From assembly GCA_018268935.1 (NCBI GenBank), contig JAFDVS010000030.1, positions 1 to 44,765 on the forward strand: a DNA stretch of 44,765 nucleotides. Reading direction: 5' to 3'. Positions 24,420-32,689 of this stretch are shown here, one piece after another. Source of the stretch: Acidobacteriota bacterium (GTDB lineage: Bacteria; Acidobacteriota; Terriglobia; Bryobacterales; Bryobacteraceae). The first letter of the stretch is position 1. Each line of letters opens with the position of its first letter. The notes below the pieces were generated by a model that was not told the origin of the DNA, searched no databases, and saw nothing but the letters and a program-made list of their open reading frames with translations. Made by a program: the position numbers and the translations under genes.

Positions 24420-26050
24420 TGCGACTTTGGTGGCTGATTCCTGCTTGCCTGGCGATGGCCGCCGGGCCAGTGTTGTTTGAGGATGTCACAGCCCGCAGCG
24501 GAGTGACGTTCCGGCACCAGGCGAGCAAGACCGCGAACAAGTATCTGATTGAGTCGACCACGGGTGGCGTGGCGATGCTTGATTACGATGGGGACGGGTG
24601 GCTCGATCTGTATTTCGTCAACGGGGCGGAATTGAAGGCGGGGATGAAGGCGGGGGATGTGCCGGTGAAGACGGGGGCGAAGTTTTTCAACCGGCTGTAT
24701 CGGAACAAGCGGGATGGGACGTTTGAGGATGTGACGGAAAAGGCCGGGGTGAAGGGGAGCGTCTACGACATGGGCGCCACATCGGCTGATTACGACAATG
24801 ACGGCGATGCGGATCTGTATGTGACGGGCTTTCCGCGGAACACGTTGTATCGCAATAACGGGGATGGCACGTTCACCGATGTCACGGCGCAGGCTGGTGT
24901 GGCGGGGAAAGGATGGACATCAAGCGCGGTGTTTGTGGATGTGGATCATGACGGGAAACTGGATCTGGTTGCTGTCCGGTATGTGGATTGGGATTTCGAG
25001 CCGGACAAGTGGTGCGGTGCGCATAGGGACGGGTACCGCTCCTATTGCCACCCTGATCAGTTCCAGCCGATTTCGAGCCTGTTGTTTCACAACAAGGGCA
25101 ATGGGACGTTTGAGGATTGGACGGAGCGGAGCGGCTTTGCGCCGGCGAAGGGGAAAGGGCTGGGGGTGGCGATTGAAGACTTCGACCGGGATGGGAAGGT
25201 GGACATCGCGGTGGCGATCGACTCGTTCCCACAGCAACTGTTTCACAACCTGGGTGAAGGCAAGTTCAAGGAGATGGGTTTCGATGCCGGTGTTGCTTAT
25301 GACGATGACGGCAATACCTATGGAGGGATGGGGATCGATTTCGCGGACTATAACAACGACGGATGGCCGGACCTATTGATCAATGCACTGGCTTCGCAGC
25401 GGTATGCGTTGTATCGGAACAAGCGGGGGACGTTTGAATATTTTTCCGCGCAATCGGGGATCAGTGCGTCGACACGGATGAACTCGGGGTGGGGAATGAA
25501 GCTGTTGGATTACGACAACGACGGGTGGAAGGACATTCTGGTGGCGCAGGGGCACGTGATGGACAACATCATGCTGACACAGCCGCTGGTGCCGTACCTG
25601 GAGCCGATCAAGGTGTTGCGGAATGTAAAAGGCAAGTTTGTGGAGGTACAGGCTTTTGAGAAGCCGCTGGCGGCGCGAGGGGCGGCGTTTGGGGATTTGA
25701 ATAACGATGGGTGGCCGGACTTGGCGGTGAATTGTCTGGATGGGGATGCGGTGGTGATTCTGAATCGAATTTCCAATGGGAATCATTGGATCGGGTTTGC
25801 TCTGGAAGGGACGCGGAGTAATCGTGATGGCATCGGTGCGCGAGTGACCGTGGTGACGGCCGATGGCAATGAGCAGAACGTGATGGTGTCCACATCGTCA
25901 AGCTACTTGTCGGCGAATGACAAGCGTGCGCGGTTCGGCCTGGGCACGCAAACGAAGGTGGTGTCAGTGGAGGTTCTGTGGCCGAGTGGTGTGAAGCAGA
26001 TGGTGGATGCGGGCGCGGTGGACCGGTTCGTGAGGGTCAAGGAACAATAG
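24419..26050 (+). CDS. Exported CRTAC1-like FG-GAP repeat protein with UnbV domain
   Basis: About 543 residues with a signal peptide (LIPACLAMAAGP). I count seven FG-GAP/VCBS-like repeats with Ca-binding loops of the form DxDxDG: DYDGDGWLDL, DYDNDGDADL, DVDHDGKLDL, DFDRDGKVDI, DYNNDGWPDL, DYDNDGWKDI and DLNNDGWPDL, enough for a seven-bladed integrin-like propeller. The last 90 residues (GIGARVTVVTADGNEQNVMVSTSSSYLSANDKRARFGLG...VEVLWPSG) are an ASPIC/UnbV domain. Proteins of this kind are secreted or surface bound and abundant in Acidobacteria; roles in adhesion or sugar binding are proposed, not proven. The gene overlaps the converging GNAT gene by 14 nt. Confidence 0.87.
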   Translation: MRLWWLIPACLAMAAGPVLFEDVTARSGVTFRHQASKTANKYLIESTTGGVAMLDYDGDGWLDLYFVNGAELKAGMKAGDVPVKTGAKFFNRLYRNKRDGTFEDVTEKAGVKGSVYDMGATSADYDNDGDADLYVTGFPRNTLYRNNGDGTFTDVTAQAGVAGKGWTSSAVFVDVDHDGKLDLVAVRYVDWDFEPDKWCGAHRDGYRSYCHPDQFQPISSLLFHNKGNGTFEDWTERSGFAPAKGKGLGVAIEDFDRDGKVDIAVAIDSFPQQLFHNLGEGKFKEMGFDAGVAYDDDGNTYGGMGIDFADYNNDGWPDLLINALASQRYALYRNKRGTFEYFSAQSGISASTRMNSGWGMKLLDYDNDGWKDILVAQGHVMDNIMLTQPLVPYLEPIKVLRNVKGKFVEVQAFEKPLAARGAAFGDLNNDGWPDLAVNCLDGDAVVILNRISNGNHWIGFALEGTRSNRDGIGARVTVVTADGNEQNVMVSTSSSYLSANDKRARFGLGTQTKVVSVEVLWPSGVKQMVDAGAVDRFVRVKEQ

Positions 26051-26447
26051 AAGCCGTTGGCGCGAGGACCCAGGCGGAATTGTGCTGAGTGAAGCCGACG
26101 TGGGGGTAGTAGTTGACGGCTTTGGGGGCAGCAAGGAGGATGACGCTGGCGCGGGGGGCGGCGGCTTGGGTGCGGCGCATGAGCTCCTTGCCGATGCCGA
26201 GGCGCTGGTGGGTTTCGCGCACGGCGAGGTCGGAGAGATAGGTGGCGTAGGCGAAGTCGGTCATGGAGCGGGAGATGCCGACCAGGATGTCGCCGTCCCA
26301 TGCGGTGATGACGAGGTTGGCGTTGCGGAGCATGTCGGACATGCGGTCACGGTCGGCAACAGGGCGGCGTTCGCCGAGGGTGGATGCAACGTACATCTCG
26401 ATGACCTGGTCGATGTCGAGGTTGTTGCCGGTGCGGTATTCGATCAT
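26037..26447 (-). CDS. GNAT-family N-acetyltransferase
   Basis: About 136 residues. The acetyl-CoA pyrophosphate loop RLGIGKELMRR (Q/R-x-x-G-x-G/A, about residues 85-95) is preceded by the beta-strand block YLSDLAVRETHQ, and the C-terminal YYPHVGFTQHNSAW is the usual strand-turn. It is a compact GNAT acting on an unidentified amine; the cytoplasm is the expected site. It follows the TPR gene by 10 nt and forms the third cistron behind the TonB receptor. The 3' end overlaps the FG-GAP gene by 14 nt. Confidence 0.85.
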   Translation of the reverse strand: MIEYRTGNNLDIDQVIEMYVASTLGERRPVADRDRMSDMLRNANLVITAWDGDILVGISRSMTDFAYATYLSDLAVRETHQRLGIGKELMRRTQAAAPRASVILLAAPKAVNYYPHVGFTQHNSAWVLAPTASIVP

Positions 26448-26457
26448 TCGTAATATT

Positions 26458-27306
26458 TTACCGCCGGGTGCGGACGTTGACGTTGACCTTTTTGAAAATC
26501 TCGAAGTGTTTGTTGGCTTCTTCGGTTTTGCCGTTGCGGCGGAGGACTTGGGCTAACAGGTAGTGGGCGGTGCCGTATTCGGGGTCAAGGGTGACGGCCT
26601 GGCGGAGCCATTTTAATGCGATCTCGTCCTTGTTCATCTGCGCCAGTGCTTTTCCCGTGAGGAAGAAGTTGCGGGCTGAGGTGGGATTTCGTTTGGCGGC
26701 TTCGGCGGCGAGTTGGAAGGCTTTCTCGTATTCGTTGCGCTTGAGGAAGAAGTCGGCGAGGTTGGCGTGAGCCCAGTCGTAATCGGGGTGATCTTTCATC
26801 ACCAGATCGAGGGCGGCGAAGAAGTGCTTCAATGCCAGGGAATCCTGGTGCATGGCATCGTAGACTAGGCCGAGATTGTCGTGGGCGCGGTAGGATTTGG
26901 GGTCACGGGCGAGCACCTTTTGGAATTGCTCGACGGCCTCGGGGTAGCGGCTGCTCTGGTAGAACATGCGGCCGAGGGCGTAGATGGTGGCCTCGTGATT
27001 GGGGTCGAGGGCAAGGGCGGATTTCAGCATCTCTTCGGCTTCGGTGTCCTTGCCTTGCAGATAGAGGGCGTCGCCGGCGAGTTTGCGGGCTAGAGGGTTG
27101 TTCGAGACTTTGGAGAAACTGCGGACGGCCCCAGTGAACTGGCGGGACATAAGCTGGGCCTGGCCCAGGGCCATGTAGATGGAATCTTTCGAGGAGCAAA
27201 GAGAAAGGGCGGCCTCGAAATCCGAAGCCGCCCTTTCGTACTGCTTTTCGTTGTAGGCAGACTGAGCTCTGTTCACGGTTACCGTGCAGGGGTCAGGTTG
27301 CCACAT
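26458..27306 (-). CDS. TPR-repeat protein
   Basis: About 282 residues of tandem tetratricopeptide repeats (for example AQSAYNEKQYERAASDFEAAL, YALGRMFYQSSRYPEAVEQFQKVL, AHDNLGLVYDAMHQDSLALKHFFAAL, AHYLLAQVLRRNGKTEEANKHFEIF). No signal peptide or lipobox is seen in the frame from ATG 27306. A TTG one codon earlier is possible. The start lies only 3 nt after the TonB receptor stop, so it is probably translated from the same mRNA. Partner unknown. Confidence 0.83.
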   Translation of the reverse strand: MWQPDPCTVTVNRAQSAYNEKQYERAASDFEAALSLCSSKDSIYMALGQAQLMSRQFTGAVRSFSKVSNNPLARKLAGDALYLQGKDTEAEEMLKSALALDPNHEATIYALGRMFYQSSRYPEAVEQFQKVLARDPKSYRAHDNLGLVYDAMHQDSLALKHFFAALDLVMKDHPDYDWAHANLADFFLKRNEYEKAFQLAAEAAKRNPTSARNFFLTGKALAQMNKDEIALKWLRQAVTLDPEYGTAHYLLAQVLRRNGKTEEANKHFEIFKKVNVNVRTRR

Positions 27307-27309
27307 CAA

Positions 27310-30300
27310 TTAGAACGTAACACGCAAGGCGAGCTCGATGTTACGAGGCCCGCGCTGCTGTCCGGTGAACTGGCCGAAGAACGGGTTGTTGATCGCAGTG
27401 ACCAAGCCGCCGATTCCGTGCCGGTTGAAGGGATTGAGGAACGTGCCGCGGAGTTCGACGCCGGCCTGCTCTTTGATTTTGAAGTTCTTGAAAATGCCAA
27501 GATCTTCGTTCACAAAGTGGCGGTCGCGAATGTTGGGCAGGTAGGGGCCCACGGTACCGAGGCGCTGCACGACGTTCTGGCCGCCGGCGAAGACCGGAGG
27601 ATTGGTGAACGCGTCGCGGTTGAGGTAAGTGGAGCCGCCGTTGATGCCGCGGAAGTTGATGACCGGGGTCTGATTGGTGAGGATCGCGACGCCGGACACG
27701 AGGTCAGGGCGGGCAGTACCGAGCGGGTTGTTGATGCCACCGGTGCCGATCGCCACGGGGTTGCCGGAGCGGATCTGATGGTTGCCGGTGATCTGCCAGC
27801 CACCGATGATGGAGGCGGCAACGCCGCTCACGTTGAAGAGCTTGCCGGGGCCGATGGGCAGTTCGTAGATCCAGGTCGCCTTGAAGAACTGGGGATAGTG
27901 GTAGTTGGTGATGGCGCGCTCGAGGCGGCGGTTCTGCTGGTCGGCAGGAGTTTCGCCATCGATGACGTTGTCGGTGAGACCAAGCGCTTTGGACCAGGTG
28001 TAAGCACCCAGCATGGAGAAGCCGCCCTTAAAGTGACGGGTGGCCTGGATCTGCAGGCTGTGGTAGCTGGAGTGGCCGAAGTTCGGGAACGGTTGGCTGA
28101 TGCCTGTGAACTGCGGATAGGGGCGCAGGGCCTGGAGGTTGGTGCCGGCGAAGCCCGCGAAGGGCTGCGGGATCGGGCTGGCCGGGGTCCATGGACGCGG
28201 CAGGATGTCGCCGTACTTCACCACGTCAGCCATGGTGATGGCGTTCATCTGATCGAAGCCCTTGGCGATGAGGCGGGTGCCTTTGTTGCCGATGTAGTTG
28301 ACTTCGAGCACGGTGGCGGCGGGGAGTTGATACTGGAAGCCGAAGTTCCAGTTCTGCACGTAGGGCAGACGGCCCGAGTCGGGAGCCTGGTATTCGATGC
28401 CCTGGCCGTTGGCGGCGTTGGGGCGGCGATCGGGAAGGGTACCGGTGAAGCTCGGGTAAGGATTGTGGATGAAGCCGAGCGGGTCTTCGGCGAAGGCCAA
28501 CTGGGTGTTGCCGGAGTTGACGTTGATGCTGGAGTTGAAGCCGAAGGTGCCAGGGGTAGTGAAGTTGTTCACTGTGGGCGTGTTGTTGATACCGTAGCCG
28601 CCGCGCATGACGAGCTTGTCGGTCATGGCGTAGGCGAAGCCGAGCTTGGGAGAGAACTGCTTCCAGTAGGTATCCATGAATGTCTTCTTGCCGAGGTCGT
28701 CGGCGAAGACGAGGGCGCCGAGGCGTCCACCAGCGGCCGGGTTCGGGGTGGTGAGGCTGAGTGCCGTCATACGGCCGGCCACTTCCATCAGTCCACCAAT
28801 GATTTCCCAGCGCATACCGATATTCAGGGTGAGTTTGCGGTTCACCTTAAAGTCATCCTGGAAGTAGGTGCCGAAGCTGCGCCAGCGCTGGCCGAAGTTG
28901 GAACCGGCGATGCCGCGGCTGGTGCTGCCATACGCTCCCAGAAGGAAACTGGCGAAGGAGTGGCCGGTTTCGTTGAGGAAGCCGGGCTGCGCCGTCTGGG
29001 TGGGAGTGAAGTTGAACTGGCCGGAGCTCGACTTGTTGCGGTTGTTCTGGTAATAGCGGCGATGATCCACACCGAACTTGAAATTGTGCTTACCGCGGAT
29101 GTAGGTCATGTCGTCGGTGAGGATGGTGGAACCGTTGTAGGAGCCACCGGCGCTGCTGGAGCCAAGCTGGCCACCGGCGCCGATGCCACCGCCCTGGAAG
29201 GGTTGGCCGCTGAAATTCAAGCGCGGGAAGTGGGTACCGGGGACGTTGGTGACGCCGACTTTCGCGGCCCAGTCCTGATCCACGTAGACGCTTTCGTTGA
29301 TGTTGCCGAAGCGGTTGTAGCCGCCGGCGAAGTGGTTGAGCAGGTTCGGGCGGATTGTCCAGTCATAGGCGAGGCGGCCCATTGTGCCGGGAGTGTCCTG
29401 GTTCTGATAGACGTTGGTGGGCAATCCGGGAGGTATGCCCCAGCGGCCGCCGGGCGAATTGTTGCGGGTGCGGAAGTTACGGCTGAACATCGCATACATC
29501 TTGTGCGAGTTGTTGAAATTGTGGTCGCCGCGCAGCAGGAGCATCTTCTCGTCGAAGAAGGGGCAACATGCGCCGAGGTTGGGGATGTTGTTCAGCATCG
29601 TGTTGTAGAGCGGATCGTCGATACCGACATCGAGGATCTTCTGGGCGACAGGGCTGAAGCGGGCGCGGGGAATCACGTTGCCGGCGAACGGCGTGCGAAC
29701 ACCCGTACCGTTGGCAGCGGCCTGCATGCTGAGCGGATCATAGATGGCGCCGAATCGCACCGGGTTACCAGCCGCGTCGGTGCCGGCCGTTGTGCCGGAA
29801 CGAGTGTTGCCGGTAAAAGCGGAATCGAAGAGGCGGGCGAAATTGCCCTGCTTGAAATCAGGCATGGGCAAGGTGCTGAAAGCGGTGGACTGGAAGTCGC
29901 GCACCTTGGTCCGTTCGAAGTTTTCGAAGAAGAAGGTACGATTCTTGCCGTTGTAGACTTTGGGGATCAGCACTGGGCCGCCGACGGACTGGCCGTAGTT
30001 GTGCTGGCGGAAGGGCTGGCGCTTCACGCCGCCCGCATTGTTGTTCCAGCTGTTGCCGCGGAGGGCATCGTTCTGGACATAGTAATACGCGCTGCCGTGG
30101 AGTTGGTTCGTGCCGCTCTTGGTGGCGAAGTTGGCGAGGGCCGTCTGGCCGCCGCTGTACTGTGCGCTGGTGACGCCGGTTTGCATCTTCATTTCAGAGA
30201 TGGCTTCGGCGGTGGGGCTGAATTCGTTGTTGCTGCCGCCCTGAAGGTCCATACGGCCGAGCGGAATACCATCGACGAGGATTTCATGCGAATAGTTCTG

Positions 30301-30825
30301 GCCGCCGTTGATGGAGCCCTGGAAAGTGCCGCCGACGGTGCCGGGCAGCGAAGTGAAAATGAACTGTTGAATCTGACGCCGGCCATCACCCACCGTGATG
30401 GGCCAAGTGTCGAATTCTTTCTTCGAAACGTAGCTGCCGATTTCGGCGGTACCGGTTTCGAGGAGTGGCGGATCGCTGGATACGGTGACCTGGTCGGAGA
30501 CGGCGCCGACTTCCATGGTGAAGTCGACGGTAAGCGTCTGGGCTACGGCGAGCACAACGTTATCGCGGACCGAGGTTTTGAAGCCAGCGGCGCTGGCGGT
30601 GATGCGATAAGTGCCGGGCGAGAGATACGGCATACGGAAGACGCCGGCGGATGTGGTCTCGACAGGCGTTTCGACGTTTGTCGCGAGATTGAGAGCCTTT
30701 ACGGTGGCTCCGGGAATCACTGCTCCAGACGGATCGGCGATGGTTCCATTAAACGTTCCCCGCTCACCTTGACCGAATAGGGTCAGGGCGAGAAGACACA
30801 ATAGCCATGTGAATCGGCTGATCAT
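27310..30825 (-). CDS. Oar-like TonB-dependent outer membrane receptor
   Basis: About 1171 residues. A signal peptide (ISRFTWLLCLLALTLFGQG) is followed by a carboxypeptidase-regulatory-like beta-sandwich (GTFNGTIADPSGAVIPGATVKAL...PYLSPGTYRITASAAGFKT), a plug domain (about 110-260: LVDGIPLGRMDLQGGSNNEFSPTAEAI and SGTNQLHGSAYYYVQNDALRG) and a long beta-barrel ending in RNIELALRVTF, with the terminal aromatic expected for outer-membrane insertion. Receptors of this group are expanded in Acidobacteria and import large substrates, usually carbohydrates; no SusD-like gene is adjacent. It is first of a run with the TPR and GNAT genes, behind the promoter at 30882-30910. Confidence 0.92.
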   Translation of the reverse strand: MISRFTWLLCLLALTLFGQGERGTFNGTIADPSGAVIPGATVKALNLATNVETPVETTSAGVFRMPYLSPGTYRITASAAGFKTSVRDNVVLAVAQTLTVDFTMEVGAVSDQVTVSSDPPLLETGTAEIGSYVSKKEFDTWPITVGDGRRQIQQFIFTSLPGTVGGTFQGSINGGQNYSHEILVDGIPLGRMDLQGGSNNEFSPTAEAISEMKMQTGVTSAQYSGGQTALANFATKSGTNQLHGSAYYYVQNDALRGNSWNNNAGGVKRQPFRQHNYGQSVGGPVLIPKVYNGKNRTFFFENFERTKVRDFQSTAFSTLPMPDFKQGNFARLFDSAFTGNTRSGTTAGTDAAGNPVRFGAIYDPLSMQAAANGTGVRTPFAGNVIPRARFSPVAQKILDVGIDDPLYNTMLNNIPNLGACCPFFDEKMLLLRGDHNFNNSHKMYAMFSRNFRTRNNSPGGRWGIPPGLPTNVYQNQDTPGTMGRLAYDWTIRPNLLNHFAGGYNRFGNINESVYVDQDWAAKVGVTNVPGTHFPRLNFSGQPFQGGGIGAGGQLGSSSAGGSYNGSTILTDDMTYIRGKHNFKFGVDHRRYYQNNRNKSSSGQFNFTPTQTAQPGFLNETGHSFASFLLGAYGSTSRGIAGSNFGQRWRSFGTYFQDDFKVNRKLTLNIGMRWEIIGGLMEVAGRMTALSLTTPNPAAGGRLGALVFADDLGKKTFMDTYWKQFSPKLGFAYAMTDKLVMRGGYGINNTPTVNNFTTPGTFGFNSSINVNSGNTQLAFAEDPLGFIHNPYPSFTGTLPDRRPNAANGQGIEYQAPDSGRLPYVQNWNFGFQYQLPAATVLEVNYIGNKGTRLIAKGFDQMNAITMADVVKYGDILPRPWTPASPIPQPFAGFAGTNLQALRPYPQFTGISQPFPNFGHSSYHSLQIQATRHFKGGFSMLGAYTWSKALGLTDNVIDGETPADQQNRRLERAITNYHYPQFFKATWIYELPIGPGKLFNVSGVAASIIGGWQITGNHQIRSGNPVAIGTGGINNPLGTARPDLVSGVAILTNQTPVINFRGINGGSTYLNRDAFTNPPVFAGGQNVVQRLGTVGPYLPNIRDRHFVNEDLGIFKNFKIKEQAGVELRGTFLNPFNRHGIGGLVTAINNPFFGQFTGQQRGPRNIELALRVTF

Positions 30826-30881
30826 GTGGTGTCAATTACCCCCTCTACAAATTGAAGCCGGTGGGCGGCTCCCTAGAGTAG

Positions 30882-30910
30882 ACGATAATTGGCTTGAGCC
30901 CCCATGTCAA
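30882..30910 (-). promoter_or_regulatory. Sigma-70-type promoter of the TonB receptor
   Basis: On the minus strand a perfect TTGACA (30910-30905) is followed after 17 nt by TATCGT (30887-30882). Transcription would start near 30875 and leave a leader of about 50 nt before the ATG at 30825. Confidence 0.55.
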
Positions 30911-30945
30911 TCGCCGCAGTTTTTGCAGTGACTGAATTCGAAGGC

Positions 30946-32658
30946 TCAGGGGAACTCGATTGCGGTAACAATTCCGGAGGAAGAGAAGTATTCCAAGGCG
31001 ATTGGCAGGGGTTTTTGCGGGCCGCAGCGGAATTCAAATGTCATAGAGGAGGCATTCCTGAGGAGCACGTCCCCGGGGTTCTCCACCAGTAGTGCGTGGG
31101 TCTTATTCTGGGCGCGGACGTGGAATCGAGCACTCTGGCCGAGACATTCGATGCGTTCGAGGATGCCCTGGAGTTTGGCGTCGCCTTGTTTATTCTTCCA
31201 GGAATCCGGTGTAACGACAGCGGGCCGTTTCGGCGGCTCGGCAGCGGGTGGAGTTGCCAGGGACCGGATTGCGGCGTGGGCCATCTGAGCCTGTTCCGTT
31301 GTGGAAGCAGCATCGAGAGCCCGGCGGGCGGCGTGGATTGCTTCCTGCTTGCGCCCAAGGGCCTGATAGCTGGAGGCCAAGGCGTGCCAGAAGTAGGATT
31401 GGCGCGGGAGCACGGCGGCGGCGAGTTCGATGTGGCGGACCGCGTCGGCATGTTTGTTCTGCGAGGCGTAGGCCACTCCGAGGAGGAATTGAGCTTCGGC
31501 GTGGCGGGGATTGCGCTGTACTGCCTTCTCCAAATAAAGGAGGGTGTCGGAAGGGCTGCCACCGGAATCACGGAGCAGCATGGCGTACTCAAAATAGGTT
31601 TCCGCGCTTGCGTCGGGGAACTCGATGGCCTGTTCGAAGAAGCGGCGGGCCGAATCCGTGCGCATGGCGGCAAGCTCCATCATGCCGAGAGCGGTGGCCA
31701 TGCGAGCGGAAGCGGGCTTGGCGCGGCGGTACTTGCGATAGATCTTCTCGGCCTCTTCGGGGTGGCCAGATTGATTGGCGAGGGCGGCGTAGGACAGATC
31801 CGCATCGAGATCGGAAAGCTCGCTGGCCACGACTTCGGCCTGGCTTCCCAATTCCGCCGTGTAGTCGACCACGGGAAGAGCGGTACGGTCCAGATAAGCC
31901 TTAAGGTCGACGATGATTTCAGGGAACGATTTCCCGTAAGCTCGCTGGAGCGCTGCCACCTGCGGCTCACCGGCAGCCACGGCAGAAAGGAAGGTAGGAA
32001 ACGCGGTGCGGTACTGTTCGTGGAGACGCAGCATATGGACCATGGCCCAACTTTGGGCATAGAAGATGCCGGCGCGGGAAGCCTCATCGAAGTGCGGGGA
32101 CTGCTTGGTGACACTGGCGATTTCATCGCCGGAGAGCAAGGGTCTTATGGAGAGGATACGGAGGTGGTTGCCGATGGGTTTTCCGAGCCGGACCTTTCCG
32201 GAGTTGGAATCGAGGGTGGAATGGAATTCGGCGAGGCCTTCCTCGAGCCAAGCAGGCAGGGGGCCGGTGGTGTGATTGAGGACGAGGTGAACATATTCAT
32301 GGAAGGCGACGCGGGAGGGATCGGGGGCGGCCATGTTGAGGACGATGTAATCGCGTTCGGCGGCGCTCTGATAAAAGCCCTGGACGGCTGGGGAGGGGCG
32401 TAAGGCGCGGAAGCGGGGTTCCGAGGTGAGGGCGAAGGCTTCAACGGGAAGCGGGGCGGTAGACCGGCCGAGAGCAGAGAAGACGCGGCGAGCCAAATCC
32501 AGCTTGGCGAGGGCATCCCGTCCCGCGCGTTCGCCGCCATCGGTGATGACGGTAATTGGTCCGGATTCGAGCTTCCACCACTTGGCGCAGAGGGGGAGGG
32601 CGAGCGCGAATGTGAGAGCCAGCCGGATCACAAGTTTTCCTATTTTACTTCCGGACAT
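30946..32658 (-). CDS. Exported TPR protein with peptidase MA-like zinc site
   Basis: About 570 residues from ATG 32658; a TTG one codon earlier is less likely. After a signal peptide (LVIRLALTFALALPLCA), residues about 25-240 form a gluzincin-type metallopeptidase region: the helix VAFHEYVHLVLNH with HExxH, and about 18 residues later WLEEGLAEFHS supplying the third zinc ligand. This is the peptidase MA-like/DUF1570 arrangement. The C-terminal half carries several TPRs (for example RHAEAQFLLGVAYASQNKHADAVRHIEL). All zinc ligands are present, so activity is plausible. It is divergent to rpoN (31 nt between starts). The substrate is unknown. Confidence 0.82.
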   Translation of the reverse strand: MSGSKIGKLVIRLALTFALALPLCAKWWKLESGPITVITDGGERAGRDALAKLDLARRVFSALGRSTAPLPVEAFALTSEPRFRALRPSPAVQGFYQSAAERDYIVLNMAAPDPSRVAFHEYVHLVLNHTTGPLPAWLEEGLAEFHSTLDSNSGKVRLGKPIGNHLRILSIRPLLSGDEIASVTKQSPHFDEASRAGIFYAQSWAMVHMLRLHEQYRTAFPTFLSAVAAGEPQVAALQRAYGKSFPEIIVDLKAYLDRTALPVVDYTAELGSQAEVVASELSDLDADLSYAALANQSGHPEEAEKIYRKYRRAKPASARMATALGMMELAAMRTDSARRFFEQAIEFPDASAETYFEYAMLLRDSGGSPSDTLLYLEKAVQRNPRHAEAQFLLGVAYASQNKHADAVRHIELAAAVLPRQSYFWHALASSYQALGRKQEAIHAARRALDAASTTEQAQMAHAAIRSLATPPAAEPPKRPAVVTPDSWKNKQGDAKLQGILERIECLGQSARFHVRAQNKTHALLVENPGDVLLRNASSMTFEFRCGPQKPLPIALEYFSSSGIVTAIEFP

Positions 32659-32689
32659 CAACTAGCTGATAAAATGGAAGCACGAAAAC

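Noticed and set aside
27298..30780. A 1160-codon open frame on + exactly opposite the TonB receptor
   Set aside because: It reads as a low-complexity Glu/Val/Gly/Ala-rich string with no domains, while the minus strand gives a complete receptor with signal peptide, plug and barrel. It is an antisense shadow of a GC-rich gene.
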